From assembly GCF_030272615.1 (NCBI RefSeq), contig NW_026729164.1:100972-164971 (forward strand): 64,000 nt of DNA. The letters run 5' to 3'. Each line of letters opens with the position of its first letter. Position 1 is the stretch's first letter. The DNA is from Cryptomeria japonica (Eukaryota; Streptophyta; Pinopsida; Cupressales; Cupressaceae). Made by a program: the position numbers and the translations under genes. The notes below the pieces were generated by a model. That model searched no databases. It worked only from the letters and a program-made list of their open reading frames with translations, and had not been told where the DNA came from. Positions 22,196-35,069 of the stretch are shown here, piece after piece.

Positions 22196-24060
22196 ATACT
22201 TTTAAATGTGTAGAACATGAAAAATTTGCAACACATTCCTAACAATCTCCTAGTTGTTGCATATTATATATAAGCGAGAATTTAACAAGCTATATTTAAT
22301 AGCCAAGTGCAAAATGTGTATAATCTAGATCTACTAGACCATTTTTAACTCTCCATGATAAGTAATAAGATAATTAATAATTAAGAATATACTTGTTGAA
22401 TTGTTTAACTTCTCAACCAAAATCTTTTTGTCCTCCACCATTTTTCAAATAAAATGTCACTACATATAAATGCACTTTGTCTCTCTGAAATGTAGGGTTT
22501 TCAACCAAACTGATTACAACCACTCTCACAATTAGTTGTCTCTATAGTATGTATCAACCTAAACTCTAACTAATATACCTAAATCCATGCCAACACTATC
22601 TAATTATGGGTATCTTTCATGTACTAAACTTTGGTAGGTGAAAGAGAAAGATTACTTTTACTCTTTCTCATCCAACTAGCAACATCACCAAATAAATTAA
22701 AAACGTAATTGTTAGTCAATCTCTTACTATAAATGTCATAATTCCAATCCATTTCAATAAGACCATGTGTGTTCAATAGCTCATTCAAATTAAGCTATAC
22801 ATAGTAGCAACTATTCTAACGTTCTATGAAGCTACAAAATAAACAATATTATTGTAGATTAATATTTTCTCTCCAAATTGTGCCTAAACATACTCAAAAT
22901 TCCCACTAATTGTATAATATCTAGTGTTATAAAATCTATCACATACATAAGAATTATAGAAATACTAGCATATAAAACATGTCTTTTGAACTCTATCTTA
23001 GGATATTGTTTGATAAATTAATTGGCATCATAGATATGAATAGGAATGCTCCCTAAATAACAATCTTGCATCCCTAAATAATGCAACATAGAGTTAACAT
23101 ACTTCTTTTGGCTCAACAAAAGTTTTATATTAAACCCATCTGCTTTGATCTCCATGCCCATGATAAATTTGAATATTTCATTTTAAAGTATGATGAAGTT
23201 CAATGATATTCATGCACCTTAATCTTAATTATCAACAAAATGGTACCAAAAAAGAGAAAAGTGTTAAAATGACTATCTTATTTCCTAAAATAGACATAGT
23301 AATCAAATTTTCCCTAATTAAATCTAACTTCAAATTAAGTTTTAGATTTGTATTTCATATTTTGGATGACTACTACAAGCCATATAAAAAGTTCCTTAAC
23401 CTATGAATAGCCTATTCCATTTCTTTTTTGTGGAGGTCCAAACCTCCAAGTGCGATAGCCTAGCAAGGGCACAAAGTCTGCAAGCATACTAGCCCAGTGA
23501 GGGCCTTCACAAAGAAATTTTTTCCACTCAATATGGGGGAATGTACCTGTATGCTGAAAACTCTTCTTCTAAGAGCCAAGGACTACAAGGTATCCATTCC
23601 ACCAAATTTGCATAAAGCATGATCTCTATCTCATCCCTTATGATATTGAAGCCTTGCACTCAAAAAGACTTCATCCTTGGTAGGATCATTTGCAGCCATT
23701 TAGCTTCACCAGTAGACCAAGGGCCCTCCCTTTTCGTTTACTATAGAATATTAAGACTTTAATGTTAATTTCTTCCTTATATTCAAGTGGTGTTTACATA
23801 ACCATCACCAACCTACCTCCATCTATCTTTACATCTTGGTGGTGGAAAAAAAACATAATTTTTTTTCCAAGGCAACATCTAATTTATAGCTCATCCAAAG
23901 CCTATAATTTTTTTTCCAAGGCGACATCTAATTTATAGCTCATCCAAAGCCTCATAATTCCAATTATGTGGCAACTTGTGAACCTTATTTCTATCTCCAC
24001 ATCTCTTTTGCTATTATAATATTCATATGTTGTAGGCGTGATGATATAAAGGGATAAAAC
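22196..24060 (-). pseudogene. Copia RT remnant in a composite repeat, copy 1
   Basis: On the minus strand near 23060-23170 the reading keeps the Copia RT pattern MGMEIKADG, then QKKYVNSMLHYLGMQD, which corresponds to the LGMEI...QKKY..dIL.rF.M segment after the YVDD box. The rest is heavily decayed. The block is collinear with 51262-54569 (ATTTGCAACACATTCCTAAC versus ATATGCAACACATTCCTAAC at its left end). In that copy two LTRs have since inserted, so this one serves as the empty-site reference: the solo-LTR site corresponds to CTAGC at 22965-22969. Confidence 0.6.
23855..23952. repeat. 49-bp tandem duplication
   Basis: Two adjacent units, each containing TTTTTTTTCCAAGGC, ACATCTAATTTATAGC and TCATCCAAAGCC, differ at one or two bases. 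The paralogue near 54250-54295 has one unit only, so the duplication arose in this copy. Confidence 0.75.
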
Positions 24061-25325
24061 CAACATAAATTTATGGTTAAATTATAGGAAGTGCCTTTAA
24101 ACTATATTGTGGAGCTATGGAAAGAAAAAAATAAAAAGGTAAGTACAACAACACTACTCGGCACAAAACTCTATTTGGAACAATATATTAAGTCTGCAAA
24201 GGACTTAAAGGATGTGAGGAATGTTTCATATGCAGGTGTTGTTGGAAGTCTCAAGTATATAATAATTTGTAGAAGACCATACATTTCCCAAGTAGAGGGA
24301 GTTCTAAGTATGTTTATGGCAAAGCCAAGCACCAACCATTGGACACAAGTGAAAAATGTATTTAGGTACTTGAATGGAACTTTGAATTTTTGTGTTGATT
24401 CATCATGGTACCAATAATGTAGGGCAAGTGACAATTGCATACATTTATTTGTAGATTCTAACTAACATAGAGATTTGATAACCAAGGGTCAACCAATGGT
24501 AACTTTTATTCTATTTGGAGGATAGATTAATTTGATGAGAAAGTAGTGGAAGATAGTTGTGCTATCCATAATTGAAGAATAAAGTATGTCCACAATACAA
24601 GATTGTAAATAAGTAATGTTGTTAGAGAGGTTGAGTGACACTGTTATTTTAAGATCCTTATAATGGTGAAATGTGATTCATGAAGTGTAATTATTTAGAA
24701 ATAAATATTGTTTAGCATGCTTGACCCAAGTACATTCATGTACAATATTATTATTTTTTAAATATGGGAGACTAGAAAATTTTAAATATATAAATTTTAC
24801 ATTTCAATAAACATAGTTGATTATTTGACTATTCTCACTAAGAATTGCTAAGTTCATATGGTTTAAGGATAAGATACGCTTTTCATATTCATAAACATGA
24901 AGTTAGTTTTTTTATTTGTACATAACAAGTTTTGCTATAGTAAATAATAATTAGACTTGTCTAGTGTTCACCTAAAAAGAGTTCATATAGGATTAGTTTG
25001 CATACAAAATGTAATGTGGTGATATATAGCGAGTATTAGATGTTGTAGGATACATGTTAGTTACCATGTGGTGATTTTGTGCTATAGTGTTACATGTTTT
25101 AAATTTGGTGATATTGTTGCAATGATTGCAAATCATTTGGACAACTCAAAAACTCATAGAGAAAACATTGTTTTTTTTAAGTACTAATAGTGATGTAGGA
25201 ACACTTGTGATTTTCAGTTCATGTGTACTACAATCCAAGAGTAGTATAAAATTCTAGAAATTGACAAAAAATGTTACTAATCATGTTGAATGTGATGTTT
25301 ACATGGCTACCACAAGTGTTGATTT
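24061..25325 (+). pseudogene. Copia RT C-terminus and RNase H remnant (plus strand)
   Basis: The plus strand at 24091-24417 reads KDLKDVRNVSYAGVVGSLKY, then RRPYISQVEGVLSMFM, which is the Copia YA.AVGSLMY..v.TRPDI..avg.vSrFM segment, followed by HWTQVKNVFRYLNGTLNF. A worn RNase H follows (DSN..RDLITKGQP near 24450, VMLLERLSG near 24620). The match to 6812-7850 extends to about 25325. It lies head to head with the minus-strand RT piece at 22196-24060, an order no single element would have. Confidence 0.65.
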
Positions 25326-26230
25326 AACAGTGGTGTCTATGCAAATAAAACATGAGCATACGAATTATATTGTATGAATAAATATTTGATTATAGTGTGT
25401 AGAAGTAACTAAGGCGACTATCCATGCATGGACACATTATACGTGATGATATGTGTGGTTTGTTAATAGCATAATATTGTAAAATTATAGTTGTATAATT
25501 CTTGATATTCTTTAGGTTGGAAAGTTAGGTATATCTAGAAAAAATTAAACTATTAATTAATATATAAATAAAATAAAGAATTATAAATTGAAATAAATTT
25601 TTTTTTTCAAATGCATATATGTAACATTTACAAACAAAAGTTAAAAACTCGATTCTTTAATTAATTTTAAAATTTAATTTCATGTGGCTCTATAGTTTTT
25701 TTGGATGTTTCAAAAAAGTATCCAAAAAGTAAATCTAGATGATTGTTTATATAAGTGTCACATCCTCATAGACTCAGAAATTTATATCGTAGATACACAT
25801 ATTCATTTTGTCTTAAAAAAAATTTCTCTCATGATTGAGTTTCTACCACATGACATTATTATTTTGTATTCATATTTGTGATATTGACAAGAAATATTCT
25901 TAGGGGATACAACCTAGTAGTTGAGCACCATAGAACATGTTTTCAATTGAGGTATCCAAAAAGGCCACCCCAAAAAGTTAGATTGGTAGTTGTGCACTAA
26001 CTTGTGTTTTAAAAGTGGATTGATGCAACATCACATGATTCATTGCATTTTAGATCTAAACAATACATTTCAATCAAATTTGGGTACCTCATCATCAACA
26101 CTAATAACTTTGAAGTCATTGTTGTTTCTACACATTATAACAAAATGTTGTTATGACAACAATTAAAACATTCTCAGCTATTAATAATTTCTCTAATATC
26201 TGAATTGTACTTATTCTATATTCACATTGG
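25326..26230. other. AT-rich sequence, nothing recognised
   Basis: There are no open frames of note, no tandem structure and no LTR end until the candidate LTR at 26231. Confidence 0.5.
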
Positions 26231-26592
26231 TGATAGCATAAAAGACCCCTCTCTATGGTGGACTCTAAAGATAGTGATAAGACATTAAGAGACCCCTAAA
26301 GAGTGTTAGTAGTACTACGTCTACTCTCCATGATTTACAGATAACTACTGTATGCTCTATTTTAAAGCATAAGATAACTAAAGAGAAGTGCAAGTTAATC
26401 TTTGTACACCTCATTTCTTTTGTAATTTCTTTGTCCATGTGGTGGTTACCTTTGTATAAATCATGCTTTTGCAAATGGTAATGATACAATTTTATTTTCT
26501 TCTTTTATGCTATAATTTTTCCCATGTTTTCTACAAGTTTTTTTTTTCTATCTGCAAGATCCATACTATGCAGGTTTAGCTATATTTTTGCA
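26231..26592 (+). repeat. Copia 5' LTR
   Basis: Starts TGATAGCATAAAAGACC and ends ATATTTTTGCA, followed directly by a perfect iMet primer site. No second copy is in the window, so the left border rests on the TG and the PBS-defined right end. Confidence 0.55.
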
Positions 26593-26604
26593 TGGTATCA
26601 GAGC
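26593..26604 (+). promoter_or_regulatory. Primer-binding site, initiator tRNA-Met
   Basis: TGGTATCAGAGC, a perfect match to the common plant Copia PBS, directly after a CA terminus. Confidence 0.85.
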
Positions 26605-27600
26605 ACACGAGAGCTAGGAAGAAAAAGCATAAACAAACTTTCATTTGCAGGTATTGAATATTAGAATTATTAGAAAGAATGAAATTTCCATTTTCTTTGG
26701 GGGTGACTCTTAATATCTTTTGTCTAATCATGAACTGAGTCTATAGGGGGGTTAATCATGTCTCTTGATAATTATTTTCATCTTCTATTGTCAAGTTAGT
26801 TGTAGAGAACAATTTGTCCTAGAAACAAAGAATTAATAATCATTGCCTTGAACAGGATCTACTACCCTATCTCCTTGGACTCGTTCCTGAGCCAAGTGAC
26901 TATGAACAAAAGAATACATAGTTTAATAGTAATGGCATGGCTTATGGACTAATATGTATCACTGTCTATGAGGATATTCTACATCACTTAGAGAACACTG
27001 AGTGTCCTTTCATTGCTTGGACCATCATCCAACAATTGTATGGAGACACTAGATCCTTATCTGAAAGTGATGTTTCCTTGAATGACCAAGAAACATCTTG
27101 TTTACACATCCTTTTGGGATGATAAATTTATTGAACCCATCTATACTTGTTGCTTCTTTAAAGTTCAGAGTTGATTCATAGAAAGCTTCCAATGATTCTT
27201 TGTAGTAGGATCATTTATGTATTTTAGATTCAGTTCTTTAGGACCAATTTCTAGCGGACATCTTTTGCTTGTTTATATTGTCCCTCCTTTCAAATCTAGA
27301 TGAAACTATTGGTTGCATGCATCTTCTCTTTGATGAGGATGATTCTTCTTCAGTTGTTGTGAGAGAACATTCTAATCCTCTTCTGCATTCTATATGTGAT
27401 CATTCCTTATAGTTCGATATGAGCGTAGATATTTTGTCACAACATTTTGAGGAGATCTCTTTGCCTTCAGAGGAGATACTCGGGTCTTTCACTTGTGTTC
27501 TACATTAGTTTCTAGGAGATTCTAGATTGTCATCTTCAGCATTGTGGCTTAAAATGCCTAATTTAATTATGACAACTTTGAACATCGAGATGGAGACTAC
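26605..27600 (+). pseudogene. Decayed Copia gag
   Basis: Downstream of the PBS, near 26930-27120, the reading includes MAYGLICITVYEDILHHLEN, then ECPFIAWTIIQQLYG. This corresponds to the gag_pre/UBN2 pattern in Copia (a string of aliphatic residues, then A..aW..L...Y). Further on the frame is broken and nothing diagnostic remains. The element has no recognisable pol here; the sequence changes to tandemly duplicated DNA at about 27718. Confidence 0.5.
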
Positions 27601-27717
27601 TGAGTAGACTTCATTAAGGACATCATTTCTTTTGAGGTTTCTTCCTACATATTTCTTTCAGAAATGGAAAGATATATTGCATACACGTTTGATTTTGTTT
27701 CTTCCTAAGGGACAGAT

Positions 27718-28140
27718 CAGAACCAAGTCCAGGTTCAAGTCGCGTAGCCCACAAACTTTCACCGCCCAAAGCCTCATGAACCCACTCTACACGATATACA
27801 TTAATCCGTCTTATACGATTCACCGAACCCTTCTGTTCACATCAATGCCTCCTCGCAACCATGCCTAATGTGAATCAACCCCTCCCTACTAGGACCCTGT
27901 AAACAAGGATAAGACATAAGAACCATTTGGAAACAGTATGCATGATATGCCACTGAACAATTTGTGAGAACCAAGTCCAGGTCCAAGTCGTGCAGCCCAT
28001 CACAAAAATCGTGATGAACCCAATCCACACGGCATACATAAATCCGTCTAATACCATTCACACGAACCCTTTTGCTCACATGCTCAATGTGAATCCACTC
28101 CTCCCTACTACACTTCACCTCAATCCGTCTAATACGACTG
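27718..28140. repeat. Direct duplication of a 150-180-bp unit
   Basis: GAACCAAGTCCAGGTTCAAG (27720) recurs as GAACCAAGTCCAGGTCCAAG (27970). AATCCGTCTTATACGATTCA and AATCCGTCTAATACCATTCA follow, then TCACATC/TCACATG and AATGTGAAT..ACCCCTCCCTACTA. A third trace, AATCCGTCTAATACGACT, is at 28121. The spacing is about 250 bp. The open frames on both strands are products of this repeat; I see no domain. Confidence 0.65.
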
Positions 28141-28184
28141 ACTCAGATGCAACAACATTAGGACTGACCGTTCATCGGTACAGG

Positions 28185-28880
28185 GAGTATTTCCACCTGC
28201 TGAACCCTATAGCTGTTTGACTCATGTATGAATCTATCTTCTTTTTGGTTTGAAGGAGTTTTAATTAACACGTGTAAAATTATTGGCTATTTGACGTTCA
28301 TTTAAGTGAAATTGTAGTATTGTTGAAAGAAAAAATGACTGAAGAGTTAATGTAGATGTTAATGAAGTGTTAATGTATATGTTAATCAATTATTCAATAT
28401 TTAAATGATTATTTGAAATTGACTGTTTGGTTCAAATAAAATAAATTTGTGGTATTGTTGTTTCAGTTGTCAAAATCAATTGTAAACAAATACCTTAAGA
28501 AAATAAGGTTTATAAGGAATTAGATGTAAATGAAGTGTTAAATATGTTAATTGATTAATTGACTGGTTGAATTAGATTCAAATAAAACGGTAGTATTGTT
28601 ACATCAATGGTCAAATCAGCTGTATCTAATTATGCTTACAAACTAAGCTTTATTTTTAAAAATTATTGAACCAATTGTCTTCTAACAAATTTATTTTATT
28701 ATAAATGTATGATAAAAAAATATGGGTGAAAGTGTTAATACATGATACTGAAAAAAGTTAAGATGAAGATGAATTACAAATTTGTCAATTGACTAATAGA
28801 CTCTTTGACTTTGACTTTAACTTTGACTTTGACATTGACATCGATATTTAATTTAAACCAAATAAAACTATAATGCTTTC
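28185..28880 (+). repeat. Dispersed repeat B, copy 2
   Basis: Collinear with 7855-8460. This copy has a longer internal part (extra TTAATGTATATGTTAAT-type stretches at 28340-28400) and an expanded TTTGACTTTGAC run at 28803-28838. Confidence 0.6.
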
Positions 28881-29775
28881 TTATTATTTCTTAGTTATGC
28901 AAGTTTGGTAAAAAGAAGGAAGTATTATGCTTTCTCAAACTAAATATGCTCTTGATGTATTGAAACAATTTAATATGAGTAACTGTAAACCATCCAATAC
29001 ACCATGTGAATGAAGTGGGATTAAAATTGAGTGCCAATTCTACTCAAAAGAAGGTGGATGGAAAATTGTATAGACAACTTGTTGGTAATCTCTTGTATCT
29101 TACTATAACTAGACGAGATATTGCATATGCAGTTGGGGTTGTATCCAGGTACATAGCAGACCCACATATTGAATAGTGAAAAGCAACTAAAAGAATATTG
29201 AAGTACATCAAAGGTACCTACAAGCTTGGCATTGAATACAAATATGGAGGAGATTCTACTTTAGTTGGTTATATAGATTATGATTATGTAGGTGATATTG
29301 ATGATAGAAAATCTACTTCGAGATACATCTTTCATCTTGGATTAGGACTAATTTCTGGAAGCAAAAAAAGCAATCAACAGTGTCACTATCATCTACAAAA
29401 GACGAATATATTGGTTCATCAAAAGCATCTCAAGAAGCTTAATGGCTAAGGAGACCACTTGAAGAGACACATCATCCGCAAGATCTTCCAACTGTTATAT
29501 TTTTGTGATAATCAAAGCACTATAAAGCTAGCAAAAAATCCTGTCTACCATGCCAAATCCAAGCACATAGAAGTTCATCATCATTTTATTCGTGACTTAA
29601 TTGAAAATGAAGTAGTGCAGATACAATTTTGTGGAACTGAAGATCAACTTGCAGATATATTTACAAAAACACTACCTATAACAAAGTTCGTCCAAATTGG
29701 AAACTTGCTTCATCTTTAAGAAGTTGCTATGTGAAATATTTGTATTTATCCTCTCCCGATAAACATTATGGGGGG
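28881..29775 (+). pseudogene. Older Copia: RT end, RNase H and PPT
   Basis: Plus-strand Copia pol in two or three broken frames. MLSQTKYALDVLKQFNMSNC (28928) is the post-YVDD segment. LVGNLLYLTITRRDIAYAVG (about 29077) and SRYIADPHIE follow. RNase H starts VGYIDYDYVGDIDDRKSTSR (29262) and ends CDNQSTIKLAKNPVYHAKSK, then HIEVHHHFIRDLIENE and DQLADIFTKTLP (29503-29690). The first catalytic aspartate region is altered (IDYD for the usual TDSD). A purine tract, ATTATGGGGGG, ends at 29775 just before an LTR. The 5' half and 5' LTR are not in the window. Confidence 0.75.
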
Positions 29776-30064
29776 TGTTAGAGATAATGTTTATCTTCTA
29801 GAAAGTGACAATATTTATCTTTGTTAAAGTGATAATATTTATCCAAATAAGTGATAATGTAAATTTTGGAAAGTGTTGGAAATTACATTATAATATAAGA
29901 ACTATAAGAACTTTCCCGCATATGGAACTGACAATGCTGTGTTAAAATTGTCCAGTTAAGTGGATAAGAAAAGATTAGATTTGATGAGGTTGAATAAGCA
30001 GTTATCATTTTGAGTTATAGGCAAGTTCTTTCAGGGTGCACTTAACCATTTTACAGCGTAGAAA
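29776..30064 (+). repeat. 3' LTR of the older Copia, left part
   Basis: Starts TGTTAGAGATAATGTTTATC directly after the PPT. It is interrupted at 30064/30065 by the complete Copia at 30065-35632 and continues after it. Confidence 0.65.
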
Positions 30065-30627
30065 TGCTGGTTCTGGAGGCAGAGATGAACAAATAGAGAA
30101 GGGCAAAAATAGAGACAGAAAATACTGGAAGAAATCTAAAGTTAATCTGCTCTGAAAACAAGAGACAAAAACATTCAAATAACCAGTCCTTCTCTTCATT
30201 CATTCAAATATCAAACCATACAAATAAGACAGAGCTTGAGCTCTTCAAATAGTTTCTTAGACATAAAAAATGGAAACCCCTGTTCTGATTCTGCTCTCTG
30301 TTCTCCCTGTTCTGCCCTGTTTTTCTTACCCGTGCGATGCCCTTTTTCACATATATCTCTGTCTTAAAAATAAAATTATGAACTTAGCCTTTTTGTCATA
30401 AGCCAAAAATAAATTCCATCGTATGGGGGGAAAACAAAAACTAATTAATTATATTTAATGCTGACTTAGCAGCTACCGTGCAGAGAAAGATATGATCAGG
30501 ATATGCCATCAAACCAAATTCAAAAACTGTCCTAAAATGGAGGCGAGAAGAGAGAGGAGTAGTTGAGCTTGCAGGAGGAGTATACGGATGCATTAAAGTT
30601 CCCTGCAATTGGGATTAAATTCTAACA
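30065..30627 (-). repeat. 3' LTR of the complete Copia
   Basis: On the minus strand it starts TGTTAGAATTTAATCCC and ends CCTCCAGAACCAGCA. The PPT AAGGGGGAG (minus sense, 30628-30636) adjoins it and overlaps the stop region of pol. Confidence 0.95.
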
Positions 30628-30634
30628 CTCCCCC

Positions 30635-33600
30635 TTAATCACAATTGCTACCATCTATGATGCCCAATCGATCTCTTTGATAGACAAAACTTTCTTTTCC
30701 CAATGCCTTGGTGAAGATATCTGCACATTGATCTTGAGACCTGCAAAATTCCAAAAAGATTTCTCCATTGCTGATTAGTTCTCTAATGAAATGATATCTA
30801 GTGTCAATATGTTTTCTTCTCTTGTGGAATACTGGATTCTTTGACAATGCTATGGCTGAATTGTTGTCACAGTAGATCTTTGTTGCCTCCTCTTGTTCTT
30901 GTTTGAGATCTTTCAAAACTCTTCTCATCCAAACTGCTTGACATGATGCACTTGTGGCTGCTACATACTTTGCTTCAGCTGATGAAAGAGTGACAATTGG
31001 TTGTTTCTTGAAGACCATGAAACTACACCTGTTCCAAAATGAAAGACATAGCCGGAAGTGCTCTTCCTATCATCAATGCTTCCAGCACTATCACTATCCG
31101 TGTATCCTATGAGTTTGAACTCTTTTGAACTTGAATATTGGATCCCATAATTCTTGGTTCCACTCACATATCTCAAAATTCTTTTACCAGCTTGCCAATG
31201 TGAAACTTTTGGAGACTCCATGAACCTTGAAATCAAACTTACACCATACATAATGTCTGGCCTTGTTGCTATTAAATACGTGAGGCTTCCAACAAGTTTT
31301 TTATACAAAGTTGGATTTACCTCAGTTCCTTTGTCATCTTTACTCAATTTCAAACCTGTCACAATTGGTGTTGGGGCTGATTTGCAATTCATCATATTAA
31401 ACCTCTTCAAAATGTCATTTGCATATTTTGTTTGAGAGATGAATATACCATTTTCATTTTCATTCACCTCAATGCCAAGAAAATACTTCATTAAACCCAA
31501 ATCAATCATCTCAAATTCTTTCTTCATATCTGATTTGAACTTGTCAATTGATAGATCACCCGTGAATACTAAGTCATCAACATATAAGCAAACAATTATG
31601 ATCTCACCTTGCTCATTCATTTTGGTGTATAAAGTAGGCTCACTGCTGCACCTATTGAATCCATTTTGTAAAAGATAAGAGTCAATTCTGCTATACCATG
31701 CCCTTGGGGCTTGTTTGAGTCCATAAAGAGCCTTCTTGAGCTTGTAAACCTTGTTTTCATGACCCAAAGTCTCATAACCAGGTGGCTGTTCCACATAGAC
31801 TTCTTCTTCTAAAATGCCATTCAAGAAAGCTGATTTCACATCCATTTGATATACTGCCCATTTGTTTTGAGCTGCTATGGCCAATATTGTTCTTACGGTG
31901 TCCATACGAGCAACCGGTGCAAATGTCTCATTGTAGTCTATTCCGGGTTGTTGAGAGTAACCCTTTGCTACTAACCTTGCCTTATGTTTTTGGACATCAC
32001 CATTTGCATTCAATTTGGTTTTGTAAACCCATTTCACTCCAATCACCTCTTTTCCTTGTGGAAGATTCACCAACTCCCATGTTTGATTCTTTTCAATAGA
32101 ATCTATTTCTTTATCCATTGCAAGCATCCATTTTTCTTCTTTAATTGCTTCTTCAAAATGAATTGGATCATCTACATGTGAATATAAAGCAAAAAGAGAA
32201 GTCTGTCCTTCATTGTTTCCACTTTCATTTTGCTCATAAATCTCTCTTAAACTTCTGATTTTTTGTCTTCTTAAGCTTGCCAATGTAGGATTTGACATGT
32301 CACTTGATGTAGACCCTGTGGAATGTGGACTTGTTATCCCTGCACTAAAAATCCCTGTTGTTGATGGTGTTTGCTGCCTATTTGCTTGAGTGTTTGTTTG
32401 CATACGTGACGCTATTCTTACACTTGATGATGGTGTTGCTTGACTACCTTGTTGTCCTTGAATGGGTGTAGGAGGACTGACATTTGGAAGACTGCCTGCT
32501 GCTATATCATCTTCATTTTCTTCTTGTGGTAAAGTGGCTACAATATTAATGGTTTTATCCATGGTTCCATCCCATGCTTCATCTTCTACAAATTGAACAT
32601 CCCTGCTGATTATTACCTTCTTGCTGATTGGATTATATAGCTTGTATGCCTTGGATTCATTACTATATCCCACAAATATGCATTTTTCTCCTTTGTTGTC
32701 TAATTTTCTTCTCAATTGATTAGGTACATGTGCATATGCAACACATCCAAAAACTCTCATGTGAGCAACATTATGTTTTCTTCCACTCCAAGCTTCTTCT
32801 GGAATCATATTCTTCACACTTTTTGTTGGACATCTATTCATTATATAGGCTGCACATGATATAGCTTCAGCCCAATACTCATTTGGCAAATGTTTGGCCT
32901 TCAACATGCTTCTAGCCATTTCCATGATTGTCCTATTTTTCCTTTCAGCTACCCCATTTTGTTGAGGTGTGTAGCTAGTGGTGAATTGCTTGTGGATTCC
33001 ATGTTTCTTGCAAAATCTTAGAAGATCATTTGAGATGTATTCACCACCTCTATCCGTTCTCAATGCTTTGATGTAGTGACCACTTTGTTTTTCAACTAGA
33101 GCTTTGAATTGACAAAAATATTCAAACACTTCACTTTTATGCTTTAGAAAGTAAACCCATGTTTTCCTTGAGTAATCATCAATAAATGTTAAAAAGTGGA
33201 ATCTACCACCTATTGAGGGTGTTTGCATTGGGCCACACAAATCTGAATGGATTATCTCTAAAGGTGCCTTAGCTCTCATTGACATACCTGCTGGAAATAA
33301 TTCTCTATGCTGCTTTCCAAAGATGCACCCTTCACATACTCTTTCCGGTTTCTCAATTAAAGGCAATCCATTGACCATGCTTTTCCTATGAAGTAGATTT
33401 AAAGCTGCAAAATTTAAATGCCCAAATCTTAGATGCCAAAGCCAATTTTCATCTTTAATTTCTGCTTGAAAGATTACTTGAGTGACTGCTGTAGTTTTTT
33501 CTTCATCCTCTTGTGAGTTTGTTGAGGGGGGTCCTTGAGCAAATTCAATTTTTAAATCAGGTTTTATCCTTAATGGAAACATCCTATTGTTTGTCATTTG

Positions 33601-34925
33601 GACCTTTGCTATGAGCTGATTGCTTGGATATTTGTCTAAAATTATGCACTCTTTGTTTTTGAAAGAGACTCTATAACCCTTTTGGACAAGCTGCCCAATG
33701 CTCATTAGATTATGTTTTAAACCGGGAACAAAATAGACATCGGTTATATGTTTCTTCTCCCCCTTCTTGGTTAGAATGTTGATGTTCCCTTTTCCTTTGA
33801 CTTCAACTTTATTATCATTGCCCAAAGTTACATCAGACTTTATGTTGTTATCCAAACTAGAAAACATTTCTAAATTCCCTGTCATATGATTGCTACAACC
33901 CGAATCTAAGAACCATACATCTTTTTCATTTGCTTGAGCAACATTGCATGCCAAAAACATAGTGCGCTGTTCTGATTTTTGGTTTTGATTTTCTTTTATG
34001 AAATTTGCATTTTGCTGCCTAGAGTCATATTGTTTCTTTCTACATTCATTCATATAATGCCCAAATTTCTTGCAATAGTGACATTGGACTTGAGATTTGT
34101 CATACCTTTGGATTTGAAGGTGATTTTGAGATGGATTTTGACATGAATATTGGCTGCTACCTCTTCCACTTGAGCTTGATGGGCTGCCTCCTCTTCCTCT
34201 ATGAAAATTTCTTCCTCTACCTCTGAAATTTGATCTACCTCTGCCTCTACCATGGCTGATTAAAACTTGAGACTTGAATGCATGCTCCAACGAAGTGTTT
34301 TCTGTCCTACTCAGCCTATGTTCGTGAGAAATAAGAGATGCATGAAGCTCATCAACTGAAAACTATGAGAGATCTTTTGTCTCCTCTATGGTTACAGCAA
34401 TTGATTCAAATTTTGTGGGCAAACTCCTTAAAATCTTTTCAACCACTCTTTGATCTTCAAATGTCTCTCCATGAGATCTGATTTGATTTACTAATCCAAT
34501 GATTTGAGTGAAGAATGAATCTACTGATTCAGTGTCCTTCATATATATTGTTTCAAAGTCCCTTCTCAACATTTGTAGTTTGGTTGTCTTCACCTTTGTC
34601 ATTCCTTGGTAGGCTGTTTGGAGAATATCCCATGCTTGTTTTGATTTTGATGCACCTTGAATCCTTGGAAAAATGATTTCATGAACTCCTTGAAAGATGA
34701 AGAAGAGAGCTTTTGAATCCTTCTTTCTATTTTCCTTCAATAAATCTTTATCTGCTTGAGACAATGCATTATATGCTGCTGTGTCTATTGGTTCTGGGTA
34801 GCCATTCTCAACAAGCTCCCATAAATCTTGAGCACTAAACAATGCCTTCATTGTGATTGCCCAGTAGTCATAGTTCTTGCCATTAATTGAGGAATTTGTG
34901 GGTTTGTCAAGCTTGTGCTTGCCAT
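30635..34925 (-). pseudogene. Copia gag-pol polyprotein, three point lesions
   Basis: The start is ATG at 34923-34925 (MASTSLTNPQIPQ). Gag follows (ALFSAQDLWELVENGYPEP; zinc knuckle CHYCKKFGHYMNEC near 34060), then protease (WFLDSGCSNHMTG near 33905), GAG-pre-integrase, integrase (HHCC near 33400; DDE segment with LRTDRGGEY and QNGVAERKNRT), RT (YVDDLVFTGD, 31573-31584) and RNase H (TDSDSAGSIDDRKSTSGY; CDNNSAIALSKNP; HIDTRYHFIRELI). Lesions: a one-base loss near 34886 after the 13th codon, a TAG at 34363-34365, and a one-base loss near 31006-31010 just before the conserved KKQPIVTLSSAEA segment. Between the last two, 1,109 codons (30961-34290) are open. All catalytic motifs look intact, so decay is recent. 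Confidence 0.95.
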
Positions 34926-35055
34926 TGTTGGCTGTGAATACCCTTGATCAGAAAATAAACTTTGTTGAAGCTTTTTGTTGATGAAGCTCCTGCACTAATA
35001 ACCTTCAGTTCTTCCTTAAAGCTTTCCTTGAGCAACCTTTGGCTCTGATCAACCT

Positions 35056-35067
35056 GCTCTGATACCA
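35056..35067 (-). promoter_or_regulatory. Primer-binding site, initiator tRNA-Met
   Basis: Minus-strand TGGTATCAGAGC, two bases downstream of the 5' LTR end (35070). A perfect match to the usual plant Copia PBS. Confidence 0.95.
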
Positions 35068-35069
35068 CG

